24,040 bases of DNA from CAXQRU01 sp964226685. GTDB taxonomy: Bacteria; Pseudomonadota; Gammaproteobacteria; Pseudomonadales; Cellvibrionaceae. The notes beneath the pieces are model-generated. The model had not been told where the DNA came from and did no database searches. It worked only from the letters and a program-made list of their open reading frames with translations. The position numbers were made by a program, and so were the translations under genes. Below, one piece after another: positions 5,673-13,400 of the stretch (position 1 is the first letter of the stretch; the number at the start of each line of letters is the position of its first letter). The DNA lies in assembly GCA_964226685.1 (NCBI GenBank), contig CAXQRU010000120.1, positions 1 through 24,040 of the forward strand. Reading direction: 5' to 3'.

Positions 5673-8291
5673 TTGCCTATGGATCTGCGGCCACACCTTA
5701 CATTCCTATCACCTGAGTCTGTTTCTGATTTAGATTCATTAAATGGCGGTCCACCGCCACCAATAAACACCCCTTCGGGGAGTGAACAATTTCGGCTCGT
5801 CAAACCCAAAATAGATAAGCTGCAGACGCACTTCGCTGAACATATTGCGCTATGCGAGAGTATTGAAGGGCTGAGCCCGGAAAAGGTCTTGGTGCTTGAG
5901 GTCGCGGGCAGTGTTCAGAACTTTGCCAAAGCTTTAAGCAAGGTTCAGGGGTTTGAGTACATGACACATTGGCTGACCGATGAGTTTGCCGATGAAGCGC
6001 AGATTTACCGCGGCAAAGAAGGTGATAAGAAACCTGTCGAGTGCGAGATTTACCTTACGATGAGCAACCAAGAGGGGCTAAAGCAGCTCCTTTCCCATTG
6101 GCGCAGAGCCTCCGGGCCTGACGCAATGGAGCGGGGCCTCACGCCCTTGCGCCACGCTCTAAGGCAGTTGAGCAATGTTAGATTTTGGGATACGCAAGAC
6201 AGAATAAAGAAAACAGGTATTCTCGAGGATTGGCAGTATCGGATTCAAGATTGTGAGGCTTATGGGCCAGAAACAGTTCCCTTTGAAATTGAGCTCTGGT
6301 TTCGTCCAGGCGAAACGTCTCGCAATCAAGCGGAGCGTTCACTTAAAACACTCATCGAGGCAGAAGGTGGGAAAATAACCAGTAGGTTTGTCCATACTGG
6401 TATCGCCTATCATGCATTAAGAGGTGAGCTGCCCATAGAGTGCGTAAAAAGCGTAATCGACAAAGGAGCTGATCACCTTCAGCTTATGCGTTGTGATGAT
6501 GTGATGTTTTTCAGGCCGTTAGGCCAATGCGGTTTCGCTCTCCCTGATGATGCAGATGACTTCATTGCCGAAGAATCAACTTCTGAAACTGAAGCGCCAA
6601 GCTCCTCGTCACCCGTAGTGGCCCTATTTGATGGGCTTGCATTAGAAAACCACGCGGCACTCGGCAACAGAATTATTATCGACGACCCTGATGATTACTC
6701 TGAACTCTACCAAACCTCACGAGAGCAGCTTCATGGGACGGCCATGGCGTCATTAATCATACATGGCGATAAAAACGCAGGCGAACGTCCTCTTGACACC
6801 CCGCTTTACATTCGACCCATTCTTGCTCCTGGGCGGCCGAATCTGCACGGGCAGCGGCTGGAGTGTATCCCGGAGGGTGTATTACCACTTGAGCTTATTC
6901 ATCGAGCCGTAAAGCGTCTTTTTGAAGGTGATGGCGAATTGCCGCCGGTGGCGCCCAGTGTGAAAGCGATCAATTTGTCGGTGTGCGACCCCAGACAGCT
7001 TTTTGACCGAAATATGAGTCCCTGGGCTCGCATGTTGGATTGGCTCTCTCATCGGTATAACGTTCTATTTGTTGTCAGCGCGGGTAATCATCTCGATGAC
7101 ATTAGCCTCGAGGCTAATCAAGAAGACTTTAACGCACTTGCCCCTGAGGAAAAGGAGCGATCAATAATTGAAGCGCTCGATAAAAATCGATGGTCCAGGC
7201 GTCTCATGTCTCCGGCAGAATCAGTCAACGCTTTAACAGTCAGAGCTTTGCACCACGACCACAGCGAAGACAACAGCATTCAAAACATCATAGACCCTTT
7301 CTGCACGCATGGTATGTTCTCACCAATAAACCCAATAACATTGGGCAAGGCCAACAGTATCAAACCTGAGATAATGGCATCAGGTGGTCGGGTAAGCTAT
7401 CGAAACACGTCATATCACGACAAAGATCCAATGACTTTAAGCGTGGTAAACACTCCAAAACCTTTTGGTCCCGGCCATAAAGTCGCCATACCTGGAAACA
7501 ACCCAGGGGACATCAACGGCTATGCATTTAGTTACGGTACGAGCAATGCCGCAGCTCTTACCACACGACGTATTGCCATGCTGAACGAAACCCTACGCTC
7601 CATGAAAGAGTTTCATGAAGGCGATGCATTAAACCATGCCCCTGACTCAATAATATTGAAAGCTTTGGTCGCACACGGGGCAGAGTTGTCGCAGGAAGCG
7701 CAAGCGGTCTGTGAGAGCCCACTTAAAAAACCTACAGAGAACAAAAATACCTACAAAGGCAACGAGGGTCAGTTCTTTGGTTATGGCCAATTAAACGAGC
7801 AAAGGATTCACGCCTGCACGCCAAATCAAGCGACGCTTATCCATACTGGAACAGTCAATCTGGATGATGCTGATATCTATCAATTCCCTTTGCCTGACTG
7901 CCTCTCATCGGTGGAAGAGGATAGAAGGCTTGTTATTACTTTAGCTTGGCTCACACCCATAAACTCGATGCACAATGAATATCGACAAGCTCAGCTTTGG
8001 GTTTCAGACCCAAAACAATCCAGTCCACTGGATTTCTCGTCCGGTGATTACTATCGATCCCATCAAAACAAAGGGTCTATATACCATGATGTGATACGAG
8101 GAAACAAAGCTAGCCCTTTTCTTACCGGCGATGCCATACAGCTAAAAGTTAACTGCAAAGCACGCGCAGGTGGGAAGAAATTGGTAATTCCATATGCTTT
8201 AGTAGTCACGCTAGATTCAAGTAACATCGAATTACCAATTTATGAAGAAGTTAAAGCTATGCTTGACCAACAGATAGAACTCTCCGTCTAA
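5673..8291 (+). CDS. ietS: Anti-phage S8 (subtilisin-family) serine protease IetS
   Basis: 872-residue intracellular subtilase with no signal peptide. The catalytic triad is readable: Asp320 in VVALFDG, His354 in QLHGTAMAS and Ser624 in YGTSNAAA; the oxyanion Asn472 lies in VVSAGNH. About 310 residues precede the protease domain (two ferredoxin-like or prodomain-like alpha/beta parts are plausible), and about 190 residues follow it, ending in a beta-rich domain (RRLVITLAWLTPIN... near 765-850). In the IetAS system this is the likely effector, with IetA as its ATPase partner; its protein target is not known to me. A TTG start at 5673 is favoured because GAGGA sits 6 bases upstream; the ATG at 5679 would leave 12 bases. 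The triad is intact, so the enzyme should be active. Confidence 0.85.
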   Translation: MPMDLRPHLTFLSPESVSDLDSLNGGPPPPINTPSGSEQFRLVKPKIDKLQTHFAEHIALCESIEGLSPEKVLVLEVAGSVQNFAKALSKVQGFEYMTHWLTDEFADEAQIYRGKEGDKKPVECEIYLTMSNQEGLKQLLSHWRRASGPDAMERGLTPLRHALRQLSNVRFWDTQDRIKKTGILEDWQYRIQDCEAYGPETVPFEIELWFRPGETSRNQAERSLKTLIEAEGGKITSRFVHTGIAYHALRGELPIECVKSVIDKGADHLQLMRCDDVMFFRPLGQCGFALPDDADDFIAEESTSETEAPSSSSPVVALFDGLALENHAALGNRIIIDDPDDYSELYQTSREQLHGTAMASLIIHGDKNAGERPLDTPLYIRPILAPGRPNLHGQRLECIPEGVLPLELIHRAVKRLFEGDGELPPVAPSVKAINLSVCDPRQLFDRNMSPWARMLDWLSHRYNVLFVVSAGNHLDDISLEANQEDFNALAPEEKERSIIEALDKNRWSRRLMSPAESVNALTVRALHHDHSEDNSIQNIIDPFCTHGMFSPINPITLGKANSIKPEIMASGGRVSYRNTSYHDKDPMTLSVVNTPKPFGPGHKVAIPGNNPGDINGYAFSYGTSNAAALTTRRIAMLNETLRSMKEFHEGDALNHAPDSIILKALVAHGAELSQEAQAVCESPLKKPTENKNTYKGNEGQFFGYGQLNEQRIHACTPNQATLIHTGTVNLDDADIYQFPLPDCLSSVEEDRRLVITLAWLTPINSMHNEYRQAQLWVSDPKQSSPLDFSSGDYYRSHQNKGSIYHDVIRGNKASPFLTGDAIQLKVNCKARAGGKKLVIPYALVVTLDSSNIELPIYEEVKAMLDQQIELSV

Positions 8292-8340
8292 CTATCATGA
8301 AGGGGGAATGCTCATACCCCTGGAGAGGGAAGGATAATAA

Positions 8341-8503
8341 ATGCTCTGTACAGAAATTTGGGCCAATGCAAGCCCGAAAGTTTTTCTAAGCGTTATTGAT
8401 TGAAAGACACTGGGGTGATGAAACTAAGCGCTATTATATTACTCAAGGTTTAGATCTTGGCGCTTATATTTTTGATCGGCTTTATAAAGACTTACTGAAC
8501 TAG
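8341..8503 (+). pseudogene. Remnant of a small frameshifted gene
   Basis: ATG 8341 follows a purine-rich leader (GGAGAGGGAAGGATAATAA) and encodes 20 residues (MLCTEIWANASPKVFLSVID) before TGA. In the next frame, codons from 8390 to the TAG at 8501-8503 read ALLIERHWGDETKRYYITQG... then a Tyr/Leu-rich end, which looks like genuine protein. One frameshift near the TTTTT run at 8380-8385 would join the two into a product of about 53 residues. The intact ribosome site, the protein-like second half and the T-run slip point support a decayed small gene between ietS and the amidotransferase gene. A programmed frameshift is possible but less likely. No family recognised. Confidence 0.4.
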
Positions 8504-8512
8504 CAATAACAA

Positions 8513-9259
8513 ATGACTACACATGATAAATTAAAAATATTATTGCTACAAATCCGTGACGAGATTCGAGTGCGTCAAGAAGAGTTAGCGAGCTTTGCGC
8601 GCTATGCAGACTTAGGCATTGAGCAATTTGATGTACTCAATGTTTTTGATCAGCCAGAATTTCCTTTAAGTATTGTTGATGGCTATGATGCCTTGTTTGT
8701 CGGTGGCGCCAGTGAAGCCTCCGTACTCGAACCAGATCAGTATCCATTTTTACAATCCTGCCAGACTTTGCTATCTCACTGCATCGCAATTAACAAACCG
8801 GTCTTCGCTTCCTGCTTTGGCTTTCAATTGGCCATAAAGGCTCTGCAAGGAGACATTATTCACGACTCGCTCCATTACGAAATGGGGGTTATTCCGATTG
8901 AATTGACTGAGACCGCCCAATCAGATCCGCTTTTTCATGATACTCCCAACCACTTCTTGGCCGTTTCCGTGCACCAAGAGAAAGCGCTAGCCGTACCCGC
9001 CTGCTGTGAAATTCTCGCTAAAACCAAGCAATGTATTCATGCATTTAGAGTGAAGGATAAACCCTTTTGGGCCTTCCAATTCCACCCAGAGGTCGATAAG
9101 GCCACACTGATTGAGAGGCTAACCATCTACAAGAAGAAATACACCAAAGATGACAACCATCTCAACCAAGTGATTGAAAATGCAAAAGAAACACCTGAAT
9201 CCAACCAATTGATGAAAAAATTTGTGGATCGCATCTTGTTGCCAAGCCATCCTATTTAA
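8513..9259 (+). CDS. Class I glutamine amidotransferase-domain protein
   Basis: 248 residues with one class I (triad) glutaminase domain. The nucleophile Cys101 sits in PVFASCFGFQLAI, the usual G/SxCxG elbow in a variant SCFGF form. The partner residues His191 and Glu193 are in FQFHPEVDK. Upstream, VGGASEAS is the loop that precedes the elbow. Such domains release ammonia from glutamine for a synthase partner; here no synthetase domain is fused and none is adjacent, as in the stand-alone GMP-synthase-like amidotransferases (including gamma-glutamyl-amine hydrolases). About 40 charged residues follow the domain. No clear Shine-Dalgarno sequence precedes ATG 8513. The gene lies 10 bases after a decayed frame, and its link to the defence modules is only positional. 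The substrate is unknown. Confidence 0.8.
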   Translation: MTTHDKLKILLLQIRDEIRVRQEELASFARYADLGIEQFDVLNVFDQPEFPLSIVDGYDALFVGGASEASVLEPDQYPFLQSCQTLLSHCIAINKPVFASCFGFQLAIKALQGDIIHDSLHYEMGVIPIELTETAQSDPLFHDTPNHFLAVSVHQEKALAVPACCEILAKTKQCIHAFRVKDKPFWAFQFHPEVDKATLIERLTIYKKKYTKDDNHLNQVIENAKETPESNQLMKKFVDRILLPSHPI

Positions 9260-9268
9260 TGGTCAGTA

Positions 9269-9298
9269 ATGACAAACCAAACTCCATAAGCGTACAAT
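9269..9298 (+). promoter_or_regulatory. Candidate promoter for the GIN-like gene
   Basis: ATGACA (9269-9274), an 18-base spacer and TACAAT (9293-9298) match the sigma70 boxes at 5 of 6 positions each. Transcription would start near 9305, about 80 bases before the ATG at 9384. Confidence 0.4.
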
Positions 9299-9383
9299 AT
9301 TGTTGCTTTCGCTAACTGCAAAAGCCTCCCCAATGAACAATGATTGTGAATAGGGGTTACTTCAACCATTTTAAGGAATCAAA

Positions 9384-9956
9384 ATGTATAGGGATATTTT
9401 AATGGAGGACACTCTCCACCTAAAAGTGAATGGCAACATTATCGTGACGGTTGTGAAATGGGATGGCCCCAGAATTTACATCAGTCTTAATGATCAAATC
9501 ACCACCAAAGTGAATGATCATTGCATCGACATTACTGAAAAAGCCGCCTCTAAACACGAACAGAAACCTTTAGAGGTTACCATCAAGGTTCCAAAGAACA
9601 TTGATAAGTTAGAGAGCTTGCTCAGAGGTAATTCAAGTTTGCTGTCAAAGGAAGTTAACTTTACCAGCATCGATCTTTTAGTCAAAAATAGTGCTAGCGC
9701 CAATATTAGTTGCACATTGGTCAGGCCGACACTCAATGTGGTTGCACAAAATAATGCAAAAGTCATTATTGCGAGCAACATCAGCAGAGCAAGCCTATTT
9801 GCGATGGGTTTTTCAACCATTGAAACTAAAGGGGCATGCACTGGTCACTATGGTGTGATCGCCAATAAGTTGGGCGCAGTATCTCATCACGGAACGATTG
9901 CAGGAGTGATCGAAAAACAGCTAAAAGATTCAGCGACCATGAAAATCATTCACTAA
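9384..9956 (+). CDS. GIN/DUF2807-like beta-helical protein, cytoplasmic
   Basis: 190 residues. From about residue 65 to the end the protein is a ladder of short beta strands with Asn/Ser/Ala turns (VNFTSIDLLVKNSASANISC, then NVVAQNNAKVIIASNISRASLFAMGFSTIETKG), the look of the 'GIN'/DUF2807 right-handed beta-helix domain of 'head GIN' proteins. Those relatives are usually exported, but I see no signal peptide here: it begins MYRDILMEDTLHLKVNG. AAGGA lies 7 bases before the ATG, which supports this start. It has its own candidate promoter and a clear hairpin terminator, so it is probably a single-gene unit between the two defence modules. The family match comes from strand and turn pattern only; the function is unknown. 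Confidence 0.55.
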   Translation: MYRDILMEDTLHLKVNGNIIVTVVKWDGPRIYISLNDQITTKVNDHCIDITEKAASKHEQKPLEVTIKVPKNIDKLESLLRGNSSLLSKEVNFTSIDLLVKNSASANISCTLVRPTLNVVAQNNAKVIIASNISRASLFAMGFSTIETKGACTGHYGVIANKLGAVSHHGTIAGVIEKQLKDSATMKIIH

Positions 9957-9962
9957 ACAAAC

Positions 9963-9998
9963 AACGGCGGAAAAGCTTGCTTTCCTGCCGTTATATAT
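9963..9998 (+). terminator. Intrinsic terminator after the GIN-like gene
   Basis: AACGGCGGAAA (9963-9973) pairs with TTTCC-t-GCCGTT (9981-9992) around a 7-base loop, with a single bulged base, followed by TATATATT. The stem closes the gene that ends at 9956 and separates it from the retron region. Confidence 0.7.
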
Positions 9999-10027
9999 TC
10001 ATATCAAAAATGTTAATCCTTACACAG

Positions 10028-10077
10028 CTTCACATAAACTTCACATAAATTGCGCCAACACGTATTGTTTTGCGCCA
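10028..10077 (+). promoter_or_regulatory. Tandem 11-bp repeats (Pho-box-like) and paired TTGCGCCA sites
   Basis: CTTCACATAAA occurs twice without a gap (10028-10038, 10039-10049). An 11-bp period of C-T-rich then TCA-A-A-rich units is the arrangement of PhoB boxes, although the units differ from the classic CTGTCATAAA. Directly after, TTGCGCCA occurs twice, 20 bp apart (10050-10057, 10070-10077), bracketing a possible -35. The block lies just upstream of the retron ncRNA and is probably its control region. The repeats are seen; PhoB control is speculative. Confidence 0.4.
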
Positions 10078-10093
10078 TCAAGCCTGTTATAAA
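10065..10093 (+). promoter_or_regulatory. Candidate promoter of the retron ncRNA and operon
   Basis: TTGTTT (10065-10070), a 17-base spacer and TATAAA (10088-10093) would start transcription near 10100, about 28 bases before the a1 end of the ncRNA. The -35 is weak (3 of 6), which fits dependence on an activator or control by the repeats beside it. Confidence 0.45.
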
Positions 10094-10127
10094 TTCACTT
10101 CTTGTTGTTTGGGCTACACTCAATAAA

Positions 10128-10380
10128 CAAGTTTGGAAGTGGAGGTCTAGCTTGACGCTTTGCGTCGTGGGCGGCGTTGCGCCGTTCGAGGAAATTGCAT
10201 GACACACATCACCAGGAAGGCTGTTTCAGACCCGCTGATCGTTAATAGTACACCCTATTAACCAGCTGTTCTGGAACAACCCCGCCAATCGCGGTTTCGC
10301 TAGTTAATAGGGTGTACTATTAACGGCGGGTCAGTGAGCCTTCCAAGTCCCAGGTCTAGTGGTAGACCACTTCCTACTTG
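10128..10380 (+). ncRNA. Retron msr-msd non-coding RNA
   Basis: Template and primer RNA for msDNA made by the RT encoded at 21697. Ends pair as retron a1/a2: CAAGTTTGGAAGTGG (10128-10142) with CCACTTCCTACTTG (10367-10380), possibly extended by GGTCTA/TAGACC. Next comes TCTAGC, whose G at 10150 is the likely branching guanosine, then two msr hairpins: GACGC-TTT-GCGTC (10154-10166) and CGGCG-TTG-CGCCG (10172-10184). The msd is one long hairpin: GGAAGGCT/AGCCTTCC (10215-10222, 10337-10344), GACCCGC/GCGGGTC (10229-10235, 10326-10332), and a perfect 22-bp stem (10241-10262 with 10303-10324) with a 40-base tip. The order a1, branch G, msr hairpins, msd hairpin, a2 matches known retrons. Location is odd: upstream of the whole operon, not beside the RT gene. 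Exact 5' and 3' ends and the msDNA length need experiment. Confidence 0.85.
10241..10324. repeat. Perfect 22-bp inverted repeat with self-palindromic arms (msd stem)
   Basis: The arms at 10241-10262 and 10303-10324 are exact reverse complements, 40 bases apart. Each arm is also GTTAATAG-N6-CTATTAAC (left) or its complement, an 8-bp inverted repeat around 6 bases. The sequence can form one 22-bp stem or two separate 8-bp hairpins. The tip (10263-10302) holds small hairpins TGTT/AACA and CCGC/GCGG. Confidence 0.9.
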
Positions 10381-10409
10381 GCTTGCCGGGTTTCCGGCAA
10401 GCCGCCTTT
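10380..10409 (+). terminator. GC-rich hairpin between ncRNA and operon (terminator/attenuator)
   Basis: GGCTTGCCGG (10380-10389) and CCGGCAAGCC (10394-10403) form a perfect 10-bp stem with a GTTT loop, followed by GCCTTTAAATA. It begins at the last base of a2. The T-run is short (TTT), so termination is probably partial: most transcripts would end as ncRNA, some would read into the genes starting at 10462. Confidence 0.65.
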
Positions 10410-10461
10410 AAATACTGATGACTACTCGTAAATTCATTTTTCAATTAGGGGATAGGGCTTT

Positions 10462-13400
10462 ATGCATTTGACTATCGAACAGCTACATCAAGCCATAGCT
10501 GTTAAAGATCCACATTTAGCCGGGCTTATCACTACCCTCTCCCATCAAACCGAACTACCAAAAACCCCAATTCGTGAAGGCGCACCGACCTTTGAGCGCT
10601 TTCTTATAGAGATCAATAGCCAAGAATTTAAAAAACAGTGTTGGGATAAGCAAAGAATCATTCGTCAACAAAAAATCGCCGCGCTAGAGGCTGATGATGC
10701 CGAAGTATCGCTATCACAAAAACTGCGTTTGCACGAAGTGCTATTAGCTTTATGGCAAGATAATAGTCCCTTTGCTCGCCACTGTTTACTGCAAGTCATT
10801 CCCACTATTCATCTCACCTACGGGCCTTGGCGCGGTTTAAAAACTATTTTTAAAGAAGCCGAGGCGAAGCATGATACCGAAATTTATGGTTGTTTAACGG
10901 CGCGATTTGACTCGGCTCTGGCTAAAAACCAGCACTCGGTTAGCAAAGCCACGTTGGCCTATTTAACTCGGCGAGCTTGGCGCTACCTGCGCCGCTTAGG
11001 AGAAACTTTACCGGCGCTATACGCTGATGCCGCCGCCGATACCCTAGCTCATTATCAAGACATTCCATGGACGAATACCTGGGTCGCCAATCATATTTTT
11101 TATCATGAAACGGGAAAATATAGTCGCACTCGCTTTTCACTCTCAGGTGAGCGCTCTTTATTAAAAAATCGCGCCTTTGCCGATGCGTGGAAGCGCACCC
11201 CAAAACCATTATTTAGCCTGTTAGAGCGCGCCTCATCGCAACAAGTGCAGCGCTTTGCTATCGATTCCTTAAAAAATGATTTCAGATCTAGCCTGCGAGA
11301 CATCGAGGCCAGCTGGGTTCAAAGACTGAGTGGCCGTAGCCCCATCGTCGATGAATTTATTGTTTGGATTCTCGATAATGTTCCTAAATTCGAGCAAGCT
11401 GCTTTAGCGGATCTGGGCCTTAAAGATACCGTGATTGCGTTATTACAATCCAACTCCAGTAAAGCCTGCCAATACGGAGCTGATTATGTGAGAGCACACG
11501 CGCGCGATCTACCCTTAGAACAGCTCATTGCTCTGGCGGATAATCATCGCACACAAGCGCATCAATTAGCGATTGAGCTTTTACAAGCGAGAGACCCACG
11601 CAAAGATATAGGCTTAGAAGTGTGGGGGCAGCTACTGGATACTCGCTACGCCAACGAACTTGCCAGCAATACCTTGCGCACAGCATTTGGAAAAAAGGAG
11701 TTAACACCCCAGTGGTTTATGGCTCGCCTTCTAAGCCCAACAAAGGCAGGACTTGGTTTTTGTGAAAGACACATGTTATCACTGCATCCCGGCACCTCTT
11801 TAGGTACTGACTTTTTTTGTGAGGTTGTATTAAAGCTTGACACCAACATATCATACGCTCAAGACGTCATTGATTTTAGTTGTGAGCAGTTAATCACTTA
11901 CGATCTCAATCAACTCCCTGAAGACTTTATCAAGCTTGGCTTATGCCACTACTTAATACAAGACGAAATCATTGCCTGGGTTGACCAAGGGCGACTCAAC
12001 CCTCAGCGATTTAGCGCCGAGTTTCTAAAAACCATCGCTTATCACCCGACTTGGGAGCAAGACCCATGGCTTCAGGGCTTGAAAAATGATTATCTATGGG
12101 CGAAAGACTTAAGCTTCTCTGAAGAGGTTTCAGAGGCCGCGCTATTGTGGTTGTCAGACATTCGAGTGTTTACCCCTGATCAACTGGGCTTTGAATGGTT
12201 AATGGAATTAGTGCAACGAGGCGAAAAGCGTTATCACCATTTTGCTCTAAACGTCTTAAATAAATCCTTTTCGCCAGCGGATTTTGCCACCGATACAGAA
12301 ACCAAAAATGAACCCACAGCGGATGGCGAAATCAATGTCGACTTCGGCGGCGATAGCTTCTTGTTTACTGGCAAGCTCGCCAAAATGACGCGCTCCGAAG
12401 CCAGTAAAAAAGTCATCGATGCCGGCGGCAGCAATGCCTCCGGTGTGACCAAAAAACTGCACTATCTCGTGATTGGTGATGAGGGATCATCCCTCTATGG
12501 CGAAGGGCGTAAGGGTAGCAAACAAGTCAAGGCCGAAAAATTAATTGAAGATGGCGCCGAGATTAAAATTATTTCTGAAACCGCATTTTTACAAATGCTC
12601 ACCGGCCAAGTTCGAGAAGCCTCCAGCGATGCGATTGAAGAGGGCTGTGAGCAGCTGTGGTCGATGCTGATCGCGAAGGGTAAAGACGATGCGCCGCTAT
12701 CGGCGTTTGCTCGCAGTTACTTCAGATTGCATCACCCTGGCATTTGTTTGGCCGAGACGGATCGCCCCGTCGACCCCGGCATGGAAATTCCTGATAGCTT
12801 CATGACCTTTGAGCGCATTGAGCCTTTGTTCAATGATGCTCGTCCCTCATTAAGAGCCTTCGCACTGGAATTAGCCAGCTGGGAATTCAATCGTTGGCAA
12901 CCACCGGCTAGCGCCATTGTGCGTTTAAGTGAGTCAAACTATGACGAGGTCAGAGCCTTCATCACGAAAGCATTAACCGCAGAGGATGAACCCGAACACA
13001 AGCGTTACCGAGTTGCGCCAGAAACACTCACAGCGCCTATGGTTTACAGTTTCTGTGAATCTCAAGATGAAAAAGCTCGTGCACTAGGCATGTTGCTGAT
13101 TGATCGCAACCCGCGTTTAAAACTGCCTCAAGAATTATTCCGCTTAACTGAAAGCCCAGATCGAAAAGTACGAGCCTTTGTCATCAAAACATTTTGGTCT
13201 TGGTATCGAATACGAGGTATTCATACTCAATGGCAACCCAAAGCGCGAGAAAACGTCGAACACGATATCAGCATGCTCAATGCTCCAGAGTATCAAGCGA
13301 CCGAACTGGATGGTTTTCTGCGAAGAATGTTATTTGAAATTCCGCCAGCGCGTTACCCAAAAAGCGAATTGGGCGAAGATCAAATTAAACAGCGTTTACC

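Noticed and set aside
8300..8322. AGGGG/CCCCT hairpin after ietS as an intrinsic terminator
   Set aside because: Only five base pairs with an 11-base loop and no T-run; too weak to call.
10013..10207. Open frame on the minus strand across the retron control region and msr
   Set aside because: It covers the promoter, the tandem repeats and both msr hairpins, has no ribosome site, and its codons only reflect the structured RNA.
12340..12600. BRCT domain read as evidence for an NAD-dependent DNA ligase
   Set aside because: No adenylation domain, KxDG motif, OB fold or zinc finger is present in the protein.
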